A stretch of DNA of 43,957 nucleotides. Origin: Bacteroidota bacterium. Its GTDB lineage: Bacteria > Bacteroidota > Bacteroidia > Bacteroidales > Rikenellaceae. Positions 16,139-26,500 of the stretch are shown here, piece by piece; position 1 is the stretch's first letter, and each line of letters opens with the position of its first letter. The notes under the pieces are model-generated. The model was not told where the DNA came from. It did no database searches and saw nothing but the letters and a program-made list of their open reading frames with translations. The stretch is taken from assembly GCA_023443765.1 (NCBI GenBank), contig JAEZTA010000043.1:1-43957 (forward strand), read 5' to 3'. The position numbers and the translations under genes were made by a program.

Positions 16139-19100
16139 TTATCGTATTTCAATCAGGTTCACTTCGCGCGTCGCGCCTTCGCGGCATGTGAAGGTCACGA
16201 CGGTGTTTCCGCCGTAGACCGCCGTCCGGCATCCCGGCGTATCGCCGTCCATCTGCCAGCGGCCGCGGATCACTACGTTCAGTTCCGACGCCCCCGAGGG
16301 ATTGTCGATCCACTTGCGGGAATAGATGCTCCGCTCGACGCGTTTGCCGTCGGCATCGAACACCTCGTCGCTGGGCCCTTCGTAGAACCGCAGGTCGGGA
16401 TCCGCGGCACTCACCGTCAGCCTGTCGCCCCCACCGCCGATCATCACCAGCGAAGGCAGCGAAACGCTTTCGAGCAGCCCCTCGCCCACTCTTCCGGGAG
16501 CAAAGAGCGCATAGGCCACCACACCCGACGGCTTGTCGCGCAGAATGTGTGCCGAAGCGTCGCGGCGCAATACCTCGTAAGGCAGTTCCTCACGGTATCG
16601 GGCCACATCGTCGTCCGAGGCATGCACGACGAGCATGTATTCATATCCGCCGCCGCTGACAGTTCCGTTGCCGTGGTCGATCCAGGCCGTTGCGAAGTTG
16701 TTCTGCGTCGGGGCATCGGTCTCCTCGTCGAGCGAGTGCTGCAATCGCTTCGTAACACAAACCTTACCGTCGGGCACGAAGTAAGCGTTGCGCAGGTTGT
16801 CGCCGAGGACCACACCGCCCGACAACTCGAACCGGTAGGGAAACTCCGTCACCGCCCCACCGTTCACGACGAGCGTATCGGCCCCGTTTTCCAGATAATT
16901 TTGGAACAGCGTCGTATGCACGCCGCCATCGGCTTTGTTTTCGATGTCCGACCCGAGACACACGACCCGGTCGCCGAACAGGAAGACCGATTTCAGCGCC
17001 CGGAGCGAACCGTTGTATTTGTCGTGTTCGTGCAGTTTCATCGCGAACATTCCGTCACGGCCCTTATGGCTCACGCCCCCGGCGAATGCTTCGTCCGAGA
17101 GGAGCATCTCCTCGTAACCCGAGCAGGTGTCGACATTCAGGATGTCGGCCTTCATCCGCTCCATCGGGATTTCGAGCGCCGTGGTTCCGGGAATATGTCG
17201 CCAGTCCCAGCCCTCCTGGCGGAATCCGCTCCCGAAGGCGCTCACGGGGTCGCCGTTGCCGAGCAACTGCACGCTGCCGTGCGTCAGGTAGCGGCCGTAG
17301 TGGTTGGCGCCCTGGTAAATCTCCGCTGCCCAGAGGTAGCGACTGTGCCCCGCGACGGTCACCAGCCAGTCGGCGCGCCGGTGCGACACCGAGGCGTTGT
17401 AGCCGTAGACCCGGGTTCCTTCGGGCGAAGGTTCGGGGGCAATGCCTTTTTCGGCGAACAACTGCGTATAAGCATCTTTCCCTTTGGCTACGCGCAGGTA
17501 AGCGGCAGCCAGTTCCGGGTCGATCTCCCCGCTGCCGTCGGGCGTACCCGCAACGGCCAACCGGGCAAAATGCCACGGGATGAGTTCGCCCCGCCCGTCG
17601 GGATGACGACCCGAAAGGGCCAGCGGGAAGGAGCGCAGATTACAGTAGAAGCGCATTTCGAGCAGCGCCCGTTTCAGGACGGCATGGCTTTCGGCACTCA
17701 CCGCGAACTGTGTCTTCGACAGCAACCACACGGCGTTGACCGCCCCGCCGCTGAATCCGTCGACGGCATAAGCCGGGTAGTGGTGGCGGTGGTGGAAGAC
17801 CGTGCCGTCGCTCTTGAAGCAGGGCCCGGTCCCTTCGGTAATCTTATAACCGTTGTCGACCCAGCGGGAGAACGCCTCCAGGTAGGTCGCTTTCTCCGGA
17901 GTGTCCGGGAGCATCACAATGCTCGCCAGACGGCCGATCAACGACGTATTGAACGCGTCGATGTCCATGCCCGGTTCCGCCGGCGGAATCTTCACTTCGC
18001 CCACGCCCGAGAACCACTCCATCGCCTGCTGTACGTCGTGTTCCAGCCCGGCGCGGCGCAGCACGTCGCGCATCACCACGGGAGCCGTATAGAAATTGCG
18101 CATGCTGTAACCCAGGTGGTGCAGCGTTCCCAGTGCACTTCCGGCGGCAAAACCCTGGTCCAGCAGATGCCGTGTCAGCAGGATGTACATGCGTTCCAGT
18201 TCGGCCCGTTGGACAGCGTCGGTGGCGGCATCGTGGGCCACGGCGACCTGGAACATAAAATCGTTGTATTTACGCAGCGTCTGGTCGTTGCTGTCGAACA
18301 GCTTGCCGATGTCGGAATGCCCCATGTTAATGTAGGTCTCGGCATAGCGCACGAACCAGATCGGCTTGCCCCGGACCGTTCCGTCGGGATTCTCCGTGAT
18401 GCCATAGTCGGCGAAGCGCTTGCGCAGGGTCTTCATCGCCATCGGTTTCCGGCCTTCGAGCAGCAATTCGCGCAGGCGGGCTTCGACAGTCGCCATGTCG
18501 CGCGTCTCAGCCTCACCGATCGAAGCCGGGGCTGCGGGCATCCGGTTGCGCCACGATTGCAGCAGGATGAGCCAGTGGCTCGTGGTCGCGGCGTTAATAA
18601 ATGGCGCCTGGAAATCGGCCGTATGGTGCCGCACGTCCTGAAACGAGGAGAGAATCAGGTGGTCGAAGAACAACTCGCCCCGCTTGACGCCCTCGGCCCG
18701 GATCACCACTTCGTCCATGCCCTCTTCAGGCCGGCCCTGCATGTCGCGGTCGAAAGCCACCCATGCACCTCGCCAGCCGGTGAATTCCAGCCCGTAATCG
18801 AACCACGCGCAGGTGCGTCCCTGCTTGCGGAACTCGAAGCGGAGTTTCCCGTCGAGGGCTTTCGGGGCGTAGACCCAGAATACGAAGGTCGAAACCGAAG
18901 TCTCCTTGGGATTGGGATTTTCCGAAAGGTAGCCCACCGGGGATGCAATGCGCACCTCGGCGCCCTCGCGCGACCATTGCCAGCGGGCCGAATGGGCGCC
19001 GTGCTTGTAATGATCGCCCGAAACGCTCAGCGACGAGCCTTTCGACGCCGTGAGAGGCGCCGCAGATTGCTCGAACGAGAGGATCCGTGCGTCGGCGACC

Positions 19101-19177
19101 TCCCGCACCGACTGTGCCGGGGCGGTCAGCGACCACACCGACGCAGCGGCGAGAAATAACAGTTTACGCATCGACAT
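16139..19177 (-). CDS. PL8 family glycosaminoglycan lyase (chondroitinase-like)
   Basis: 1012 aa with a cleavable signal peptide (LLFLAAASVWSLTAPAQ). The order is an N-terminal jelly-roll lyase_N domain (VFWVYAPKAL, LEFTGWRGAWVAFDRD), an alpha/alpha toroid catalytic domain and C-terminal beta-sandwiches. By alignment to chondroitinase ABC the catalytic residues are visible: His463 in FHHRHHYPAY, the Tyr of that motif, Arg524 in SGRHPDG, and Glu619 in AAEIYQGANHYGRY. It cleaves uronic-acid-containing glycosaminoglycans by beta-elimination, giving delta-4,5 unsaturated ends for the GH88 encoded 5 nt upstream. It differs clearly from the second PL8 at 20583. An alternative start is the Met at 19171. 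Confidence 0.92.
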   Translation of the reverse strand: MSMRKLLFLAAASVWSLTAPAQSVREVADARILSFEQSAAPLTASKGSSLSVSGDHYKHGAHSARWQWSREGAEVRIASPVGYLSENPNPKETSVSTFVFWVYAPKALDGKLRFEFRKQGRTCAWFDYGLEFTGWRGAWVAFDRDMQGRPEEGMDEVVIRAEGVKRGELFFDHLILSSFQDVRHHTADFQAPFINAATTSHWLILLQSWRNRMPAAPASIGEAETRDMATVEARLRELLLEGRKPMAMKTLRKRFADYGITENPDGTVRGKPIWFVRYAETYINMGHSDIGKLFDSNDQTLRKYNDFMFQVAVAHDAATDAVQRAELERMYILLTRHLLDQGFAAGSALGTLHHLGYSMRNFYTAPVVMRDVLRRAGLEHDVQQAMEWFSGVGEVKIPPAEPGMDIDAFNTSLIGRLASIVMLPDTPEKATYLEAFSRWVDNGYKITEGTGPCFKSDGTVFHHRHHYPAYAVDGFSGGAVNAVWLLSKTQFAVSAESHAVLKRALLEMRFYCNLRSFPLALSGRHPDGRGELIPWHFARLAVAGTPDGSGEIDPELAAAYLRVAKGKDAYTQLFAEKGIAPEPSPEGTRVYGYNASVSHRRADWLVTVAGHSRYLWAAEIYQGANHYGRYLTHGSVQLLGNGDPVSAFGSGFRQEGWDWRHIPGTTALEIPMERMKADILNVDTCSGYEEMLLSDEAFAGGVSHKGRDGMFAMKLHEHDKYNGSLRALKSVFLFGDRVVCLGSDIENKADGGVHTTLFQNYLENGADTLVVNGGAVTEFPYRFELSGGVVLGDNLRNAYFVPDGKVCVTKRLQHSLDEETDAPTQNNFATAWIDHGNGTVSGGGYEYMLVVHASDDDVARYREELPYEVLRRDASAHILRDKPSGVVAYALFAPGRVGEGLLESVSLPSLVMIGGGGDRLTVSAADPDLRFYEGPSDEVFDADGKRVERSIYSRKWIDNPSGASELNVVIRGRWQMDGDTPGCRTAVYGGNTVVTFTCREGATREVNLIEIR

Positions 19178-19182
19178 TCGGA

Positions 19183-20397
19183 TTAAAACAGCGGCTCACC
19201 CGCCTCCACGCGGCCTTTGCGGATCAGTGCTTCGAGGAAATAGTAGTCGGCGTAGTTCAGCGGCACGTCGATGTTGCTGCCGTGCGGAATGCTGCCTACA
19301 GAGTGCATCAGGAGGAAACCGCCGTTCTCACCCACCGGGGCGCGGTAAGCCGGCGACGAAAGCGACTCGATGATCTTGTCGGCTTTCTGCTTGTAAAGTT
19401 CCTTGCCCGTATCGGTGTACAGTTCATAGAACGCCGAGGCGATGATGGCCGCTGTCGACACGTCGCGCGGCTCATTGGGAATGTTCGGCGCATCGTAGTC
19501 CCAGTAGGGAACCAGGTCGGCGGGCATATTCTTGTCGCCCAGCATGAAGTTAGCCACCTTCTCAGCATGGTCGAGGTAACGTTTGTCGCCCGTGTAACGG
19601 TAGCAGGTCGCATAACCGTAAACGGCCCACGCCTGTCCGCGCGCCCATGCCGAATCGTCGGCATACCCCTGCGCCGTGCAGCGTCCGCGGACATCGCCCG
19701 TCGTCAGGTCGTAATCGACGACGTGGTAGCAACTGAAATCGTCGCGGAAATGCTCCTGCATCGTCCGGTCGGCATGCTTCACCGCGATATTATAATAAGT
19801 GCTGTCACCCGAGAACTCCGTGGCCTTGAACATCAGTTCGAGGTTCATCATGTTGTCGATGATCACCGGAACCTGCCAGCCGCGCTCGCCCTGCCAGCCC
19901 CGATCGGAGTCCCACGACTGGATGACGCCCGGAACCGGGCGGAAACGCGTCGCAAGCGATTTGGCCGTCTGGACGATCACATCCTTGTAGCCGGGAATGT
20001 TTTTCAGGCGCAGCCCGTTGCCGTAGCTGTCGTAGATCATGAAGCCCACGTCGTGGTGCCATTGCAGGTACTGCACCGAGTCGAGTATCTCGGTATGCTT
20101 CTGCGCACGCGCGGCCCAGGCCTCGTCGCCCGTCAGTTCGTACATATACCACAGCGTTCCGGCGAAGAATCCGCTCACCCAGTCGTCGACGGGCACGTAG
20201 TCGATCCGGCCGTTCTTCCAGGTCGAAGGAATACGGATCACACCGCCCGTCTCGCTCGAATCGGCCAGCATGCCGATCTGCTTTTCTGCGACAGCAATAT
20301 TCTCGCCGATGATCGAAGCGGGCTTCGAAGGCTGCGAGCAGGCAACTGCTCCTGCGAGGAGGAGCGCGGCGGTCGCATATTTAAATACAGTTTTCAT
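19183..20397 (-). CDS. GH88 unsaturated glucuronyl hydrolase, lipoprotein
   Basis: 404 aa from the ATG at 20397. The longer frame to 20433 adds residues before a clear lipoprotein signal, MKTVFKYATAALLLAGAVAC. The alpha/alpha-barrel family GH88 shows the catalytic-region segments VDDWVSGFFAGTLWYMYELTG, WHHDVGFMIYDSYGNG (first Asp) and PVIIDNMMNLELMF (second Asp), and ends with the typical VPLNYADYYFLEALIRKGR. It hydrolyses the delta-4,5-uronic acid from lyase-generated disaccharides, releasing 5-keto-uronate and the amino sugar. It is the first gene of the leftward arm of the PUL. Its promoter faces away from the second PL8 gene. Confidence 0.94.
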   Translation of the reverse strand: MKTVFKYATAALLLAGAVACSQPSKPASIIGENIAVAEKQIGMLADSSETGGVIRIPSTWKNGRIDYVPVDDWVSGFFAGTLWYMYELTGDEAWAARAQKHTEILDSVQYLQWHHDVGFMIYDSYGNGLRLKNIPGYKDVIVQTAKSLATRFRPVPGVIQSWDSDRGWQGERGWQVPVIIDNMMNLELMFKATEFSGDSTYYNIAVKHADRTMQEHFRDDFSCYHVVDYDLTTGDVRGRCTAQGYADDSAWARGQAWAVYGYATCYRYTGDKRYLDHAEKVANFMLGDKNMPADLVPYWDYDAPNIPNEPRDVSTAAIIASAFYELYTDTGKELYKQKADKIIESLSSPAYRAPVGENGGFLLMHSVGSIPHGSNIDVPLNYADYYFLEALIRKGRVEAGEPLF

Positions 20398-20447
20398 AAA
20401 TAGGTAATTAAACGTTTTATTTTGGTAAACCAAATCAGCTTTTCCGG

Positions 20448-20477
20448 CAAAGGTAAAATTTTTTCCGGACTTTCAAT
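20448..20477 (-). promoter_or_regulatory. Promoter of the GH88-PL8-sulfatase-PL29 arm
   Basis: On the minus strand TACCTTTG (20455-20448) matches TAnnTTTG. The best -33 candidate is ATTG (20477-20474) at 18 nt, which is weaker than the other promoters in the window. The start would be near 20443, about 45 nt before the GH88 ATG. Confidence 0.5.
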
Positions 20478-20536
20478 ATATTTTAATAACATTTTCTGAT
20501 GAAAATAAAATTTTTATTATTTTCTGTCGTTAGAAT

Positions 20537-20567
20537 TTTGGTTATCCAATTTCTTTATCTACATTTG
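20537..20567 (+). promoter_or_regulatory. Promoter of the PL8-SusC-SusD arm
   Basis: TTTG (20537-20540), 19 nt, then TACATTTG (20560-20567): a full consensus match. The start would be near 20574, leaving only about 10 nt before the PL8 ATG at 20583, so the untranslated leader is very short. Confidence 0.7.
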
Positions 20568-20582
20568 GCCAAATAAGATTCT

Positions 20583-23534
20583 ATGAAAAAAGTGTTAAAT
20601 TACGGAGTATCAGCGATTTTAGGGTTATGCACCACTCTTTGGTGTCAAAACGCCGCCGCTGCGATAGATGCTAAAATCAGTTTCGAAACGGAAATTCCCA
20701 AAGCTTTCGTATGTGGAGAAAACAGCACGGCCGAACTCAGCGACCTTCGCTACAAGGACGGATCGCACTCGCTGCGCTGGTCGTGGAGCGCCCCTTCGAC
20801 GCTCCGCTACAACGATTTCGGGCAGTTGATGCGCTCGCTGCGCGTCAAGGGCGCGGGCGTCATGCTCTGGATCTACAACCCCAAAGCCGCCGATGCCGAC
20901 ATGCGGTTTTCATTTGAAACGCCCACCGGCGAAGTCCCCTACTGGTTCGATTTCCACATGGACTTCACGGGCTGGCGCGCCTGCTGGATCAAGTACAACG
21001 ACATGCCGGGCGACCACGCCTCGCAGCAGGTTTCGCGCCTGATCATCTCGACGCCTGCAGGGGTCGAAAGCGGGGAGCTATTCCTCGACCGCCTGACCTT
21101 CTCCGAGGTCAAACTCCACGACCAGATCACCCCCGACAAGCAGATTCCGGACAACAACTGCAACCTCAAGCGCGAGTTGTGGCACTGGGCGCGCCTTTGG
21201 GAGTGGGAGCAAAACGAATACGACGTACCGCTGCGCGACATCACGCCTGCGGAGAAATCCCAGCTCGACGCCGTGAAATCGCGCATCGAAAGCATCGTAG
21301 CGGCCAACATGTCGAGCACGAACTACATCAACGGAACGATCATCCCGCGCGCCCTGGCGACCTATGAGAAGGCCGCGATCCGCCGCACCGCCGACGGAGG
21401 CATCGTCGGGGCCCCGCTGCTCTCGAACGACGAGTGCAACCGCCCGAAAGGCGAGCTGCGCCTCGACGACATCGAGAACATGCTCAACGCCTTCGCGCTG
21501 AACAGCTACATCAACCGGGATTCGAAATACGACGACGATTTCTTCCTCGTCATGGACCACGCCATCGACCAGGGCTTCGCCTTCGGCCACGGCAACGGCA
21601 CCAACCACCACTACGGCTACAACGTACGCAAGATTTACGACGCGATGTGGCTCATGCGCGACAAGATCGCCGCACGCGGCAAGACCGGCGAATATGTCAA
21701 CGTGCTGGCTTATTGGAGCGGTCTTGCAGAGACCCGCAAACCCTATGTCTATGGCCGCGACGAGTTGCTCGACTCGTGGCACACGCTGCTGATCCCCAAG
21801 ATCATCAGCGCGCTGATGCTGCCCACCGAGGCCGAACAGTACCGCGCCATGAAGGGGCTCGGGAACTGGCTTTCGGGCAGCCTCGATTTCACGCCGGGAA
21901 CCATCGGCGGCATCAAGATCGACGGCACGACCTTCCACCACGGCGGCTTCTATCCCGCCTACTCGACCGGGGCGTTTGCCACGATCGGCTACTACTGCAA
22001 GGCCACCGTCGGCACCGACTTCAGCCTCTCGGAGCCCGCGCGCCGCAACTTCAAACTGGCCCTGATGACCATGGCCAACTACACCGACCTGCGCGACTGG
22101 GGCCTCGGCCTCGCCGGCCGTCACCCCTTCGGCAAAAACGGCCGCATTCCCGACCCCGATGTCAACGCCTTCGGTTACCTGGCCGCACAGGGCGACCTGA
22201 CGGGCAGCGGCAAGAACGCCGACCCCGAACTGGCGGGCGCCTACCTGCGCCTGAAAGGCACGGACAAGGAGTTGAACAGCCTCTTCAAGAAAGAGGGCAT
22301 TTCGGCAGGACCTACGCCGTCGGGCTTCTTCGTCTATAATTACGGCGCCGCGGGCATCCACCGCCGCGACAACTGGATGGTGACGCTCAAAGCCTACAAT
22401 ACGGATGTCTGGGGCTCGGAAATCTACACCAACGACAACCGCTACGGACGCTACCAGAGCTACGGCTCGGCGCCGATCATCGGTTCGGGCAACCCCGTGA
22501 CGGCCGCAGCGAGCGGATTCGTGCAGGACGGCTGGGACTGGAACCGCGTGCCGGGCGCCACAACCATCCACCTGCCCTACCCCGAACTCGAAAGCCCGCT
22601 GCCGGGAACGCTCATGGAGCGCAACCCCGAACGCTTCTCGGGCGCCTCGTCGCTCGAAGGCCGCAACGGCGTGCTGGCCTTCCAGTTCGTCGAAAAGGAC
22701 CGCAAGAACTTCACCCCCGGAGCCGCCGCCCACAAGTCGATCTTCTGCTTCGACAACCGGATGGTCTTCCTCGGCAGCGGCATCGACAACAACAATTCGG
22801 CCTATCCCACCGAGACGACGCTCTTCCAGCTTTCCATGGAGAGCCCGGGCGAGCAACTCGAAGTCGACGGTCAGGTCTACGACGCTTTCCCGCTCAACCT
22901 CACGAAGGGCGGCGAGCGGCTGGCGCTCTCCGACACGAAGGGCAACTTCTATGTGGTGAAGAACGCCGGGGTGGTGAACGTCCTCAAGCAGGAACAGACC
23001 TCGCCCAACGACAAGACCCGCAAGCCCCAGACGGGCAACTTCGCCACGGCCTACATCGACCACGGCCGCGCTCCGAAGCAGGCCGGATACGAATATGCAG
23101 TCTACATTCAGCCTTCGAACAAAGAAATTACGCGCCTGATCAAAAAAGACGGTTACGAGGTGCTCCGCAAGGACAACACGGCCCACGTCGTGAAGGACCT
23201 CGCCACGGGCATCACGGGATACGTCTGCTTCGGGGAATACGCGGGCGAAGGCCTTGTACGTAAGGTGACTGAAGAGACAATCGTGATGGAACGCACCGAT
23301 GCGGACGGGCAGGTCGTGATGAGCGTCTGCACGCCCGACCTCGGCCTCACGGAGAAGACCTACACCACGCGCCAGGAGAGCCAGCCCATCGAAAAAGAGG
23401 TGCTCCTCGACGGCGCCTGGGAACCCGCGGCACAATATCCCGGTGTGACCGCCGTTACCCAGGGGAACGGAACCCTGCTGAAGACAACCTGCCGCCACGG
23501 ACAGCCCGTGGAGTTCCGGCTCAAAAAGAAATAA
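20583..23534 (+). CDS. PL8 family chondroitin ABC-type lyase
   Basis: 983 aa with an N-terminal signal peptide (MKKVLNYGVSAILGLC...NAAAA). The domain order matches chondroitinase ABC: lyase_N jelly roll (VMLWIYNPKAADADM, DFTGWRACWIKY), toroid catalytic domain, then C-terminal beta-sandwiches. Catalytic residues by alignment are His453 and Tyr460 in HHGGFYPAYS, Arg513 in LAGRHPF and Glu613 in WGSEIYTNDNRYGRYQ. The segment DGWDWNRVPGATTIHLP is nearly identical in style to the Proteus enzyme. It depolymerises chondroitin/dermatan sulfate or hyaluronan, probably in the periplasm or at the surface. It is the first gene of the susCD arm, 29 nt before susC. Confidence 0.95.
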   Translation: MKKVLNYGVSAILGLCTTLWCQNAAAAIDAKISFETEIPKAFVCGENSTAELSDLRYKDGSHSLRWSWSAPSTLRYNDFGQLMRSLRVKGAGVMLWIYNPKAADADMRFSFETPTGEVPYWFDFHMDFTGWRACWIKYNDMPGDHASQQVSRLIISTPAGVESGELFLDRLTFSEVKLHDQITPDKQIPDNNCNLKRELWHWARLWEWEQNEYDVPLRDITPAEKSQLDAVKSRIESIVAANMSSTNYINGTIIPRALATYEKAAIRRTADGGIVGAPLLSNDECNRPKGELRLDDIENMLNAFALNSYINRDSKYDDDFFLVMDHAIDQGFAFGHGNGTNHHYGYNVRKIYDAMWLMRDKIAARGKTGEYVNVLAYWSGLAETRKPYVYGRDELLDSWHTLLIPKIISALMLPTEAEQYRAMKGLGNWLSGSLDFTPGTIGGIKIDGTTFHHGGFYPAYSTGAFATIGYYCKATVGTDFSLSEPARRNFKLALMTMANYTDLRDWGLGLAGRHPFGKNGRIPDPDVNAFGYLAAQGDLTGSGKNADPELAGAYLRLKGTDKELNSLFKKEGISAGPTPSGFFVYNYGAAGIHRRDNWMVTLKAYNTDVWGSEIYTNDNRYGRYQSYGSAPIIGSGNPVTAAASGFVQDGWDWNRVPGATTIHLPYPELESPLPGTLMERNPERFSGASSLEGRNGVLAFQFVEKDRKNFTPGAAAHKSIFCFDNRMVFLGSGIDNNNSAYPTETTLFQLSMESPGEQLEVDGQVYDAFPLNLTKGGERLALSDTKGNFYVVKNAGVVNVLKQEQTSPNDKTRKPQTGNFATAYIDHGRAPKQAGYEYAVYIQPSNKEITRLIKKDGYEVLRKDNTAHVVKDLATGITGYVCFGEYAGEGLVRKVTEETIVMERTDADGQVVMSVCTPDLGLTEKTYTTRQESQPIEKEVLLDGAWEPAAQYPGVTAVTQGNGTLLKTTCRHGQPVEFRLKKK

Positions 23535-23563
23535 CCATTTTTATCCCACAACCTATTTATTTT

Positions 23564-26500
23564 ATGAAAAAAGCACTTAAACGCATGGCTGCGGCAGCGC
23601 TGCTGACCCTATCGGTACTCTGGGGAGGGGAAGCGTTCGCGCAAAGCACCGTGGACGGACGCGTGGTTGACGCCAACGGTGCACCGCTGGTGGGCGTAAC
23701 CGTACTGATCAAAGGATCGCAGTCGGGAACGGCCACGGGCGCCAACGGCAATTATTCGATTAAGGTGAAGGAGACCGAGACGCTCGTCTTCTCCTACCTG
23801 GGCTATACGACCGTCGAGGAATATGTCGGCAAACGCACCGCAATCAACGTCAAGATGACCGAAGAAGCTTCACAGATCGGCGCTGTCGAGATCGTCAATA
23901 TCGGTTACGGCACGACCACGCGCCGCGACCTCACCGGATCGGTAGCCAAGGCCGACCTGGGGACGATGATGAAAGCCAACGTCACCAGCTTCGACCAGGC
24001 ACTGGGCGGACGCATCGCCGGCGTGGTCGCCACCACGGGCGACGGCTCGCTGGGCGCAGAAGCCAATATCACCATCCGCGGCAACAACTCGCTCACGCAG
24101 AGCAACGCCCCGCTCTACATCATCGACGGATTCCCGTCCGAGGGTTCGTTCGCCGCGTCGATCAACCCCGCGGACATCGAATCAATCGACGTACTGAAAG
24201 ACGCCTCGGCGACCGCCATCTACGGTGCGCGCGGCGCGAACGGCGTCATCGTGATCAACACCAAGCGCGGCAAGGAGGGCAAGCCCACAGTGAACTTCAG
24301 CGCGGCGTTCTCGCTCAACAAGATCGCCAACAAAGCCGACCTGATGGGCTCCTACGAGTTCGTAAAACTGCAACAGGACTGGGGTGTCGACATGGACAAA
24401 ACCTATTTCAGCGAAGGGCTGACGCTCGACGACTACCGCAACATCCCGGGTATCGACTGGCAGGACCAGCTCTACCGCACGGCCTTCCAGCAGAACTACA
24501 ACGTCTCGCTCTCGGGCGGCAACAAGGAGGGTCTACGCTACAACGTGGGCTTCTCGGCGCTCGACCAGGACGGCATCATCATCCGGTCGAACTTCCAGCG
24601 TTACCAGGGCAAGGCCAACTTCACGCTGCCCATCTCGAAGAAGCTGTCGCTGAACGTGAACACCAACTATTCGCGCACGGCGACCAACGGCGTCACGCCC
24701 ACCACGGCCCAGACGACCTCGTCGTCGTCGGGCTGGCTGATGTTCTCGGTCTGGGGCTACCGCCCGGTGACCTCCCCGGGGCAGGACATCCTCGATTCGA
24801 TGCTCGACGCGGACGTGGCCGGATCGGACGACTACCGTTTCAACCCGGTGAAGACCGCCAAAAACGAATACCGCAAAACGCTGGTCGACTACCTCAACGC
24901 CAATGCGGCGCTGACGTGGAAAATCACCCCCGACCTGACGTTCAAGACGACGGGCGGTTACGTCATGAACAAGCGCCGCCGCGAGGAGTTCAACGGCAGC
25001 CAGACCTACACCGGATATGCCGGATCGCCCAGCGGCAAGGGCGTCAACGGCTCCATTTACTGGACCGACCAGGCGAGCTGGTCGAACGAGAACACGCTCA
25101 ATTACAAGAAGCGCGTGGGCCGCGACCACAACCTCGACCTGCTGGCGGGCCTTTCGCTCCAGGGGCAGAAGAACACCTACGACGGCGTTTCGGCGACACA
25201 AATCACCTCCGAGGAGCTGGGCATCGCGGGCATCCACACGGGTAACTACCAGAAGGTCCAGAGCAACTACTACGACTGGCGGATGATGTCGGCCTTCATG
25301 CGCGCCAACTACAACTTCCGTTACAAATACTACCTCACCTTCTCGTTCCGCGCCGACGGTTCGTCGAAATTCCCGACCGACAACCGCTGGGGTTACTTCC
25401 CCTCGGCCGGCCTTTCGTGGAACTTCAACCGCGAGAACCTGCTGAAAAAGAGCGACTGGATGAGCAACGGCAAACTGCGTCTCTCGTGGGGCCTCACGGG
25501 CAACAACCGCACGCAGACCCCCTACGACTTCTATTCGCAGATCACCGTCAACCCCGGTTCGGGCAGCTCGCTCGACTATGTGTTCAGCGGTGAGCGCGTG
25601 CCGGGCTACTACGTTTCGAACATGGCCAACGAGCGGCTCAAGTGGGAGACCACCGAGCAGTGGAACGTCGGTCTCGATCTCGGATTCTTCGAGGACCGCA
25701 TCAAGGTGACGGCCGACTGGTACGACAAAGTTACGCGCGACCTGCTGCTTTACGCCCTGCTGCCCGCCTCGTCGGGCTTCGAGCAGGGGATGCTCAACAT
25801 CGGCAAGATCCGCAACCGCGGTTTCGAACTGACGCTCGAAACGGTGAATGTCAAGAACCGCTCGTTCCAGTGGTCCACGTCGTTCAACATCGCCTTCAAC
25901 CGCAACAAGATCCTCGGGCTGGTCGACGGACAGAACACGCTCCAGAGTTCCGTGTCGTGGGAGACGCGCTTCAACTCGCAGTTCCCCTACATCTCGCAGG
26001 TGGGCAAGCCCACGGGCATGATGTACGGCTTCATCTACGACGGAACCTATAAGGCCGAGGATTTCGACGACAAGGGCAACCTCGTCAGCGGCGTACCCTC
26101 GTTCAAGGGCAACGCGATGCAGCCGGGCGACATGAAATACCGCGACATGAACGGCGACGGAGTCATCGACGACTACGACCGCACGATCATCGGCTGCGGC
26201 CAACCCCTCAACACGGGCGGCTTCGGCAACAACTTCAACTGGAAGAATTTCGACCTGAACATCTTCTTCGCATGGAGCTACGGCAACGACGTGCTGAACG
26301 CCAACCGCCTCGTTTTCGAGTCGGGCTGGAAGAGCCAGACCAACCAGCTGGCCTCCTACGCCAACCGCTGGTCGCCGGAGAACCCCACATCGAACATCCC
26401 GCGCGTAGGCGCCGTGGGCCGCGAGGAGTACTCGTCGCGCGTGATCGAGGACGGCTCGTTCCTGCGCCTGAAGAACGTGTCGCTGGGCTACACCCTGCCG

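Larger units (their letters stand above)
20421..20574. promoter_or_regulatory. Three palindromic TTTGG/CCAAA sites in the divergent promoter region
   Basis: Site 1 is TTTGGTAAACCAAA (20421-20434), a perfect 6+2+6 palindrome just downstream of the leftward start. Site 2 is TTTGGTTATCCAAT (20537-20550), overlapping the rightward -33 box. Site 3 is ATTTGGCCAAAT (20563-20574), a perfect 12-bp palindrome overlapping the rightward -7 box and start point. The placement is what a repressor acting on both arms would need. The protein that binds is unknown; the LacI-family regulator at 34494 is one candidate. Confidence 0.55.

Noticed and set aside
16058..19159. 1033-codon rightward open frame opposite the PL8 lyase
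   Set aside because: Antisense shadow. The leftward PL8 has intact catalytic motifs, while the rightward frame is Arg/His/Gln-rich with no domain.
21078..23498. 806-codon leftward open frame opposite the second PL8 lyase
   Set aside because: Antisense shadow of a clearly coding PL8 gene.
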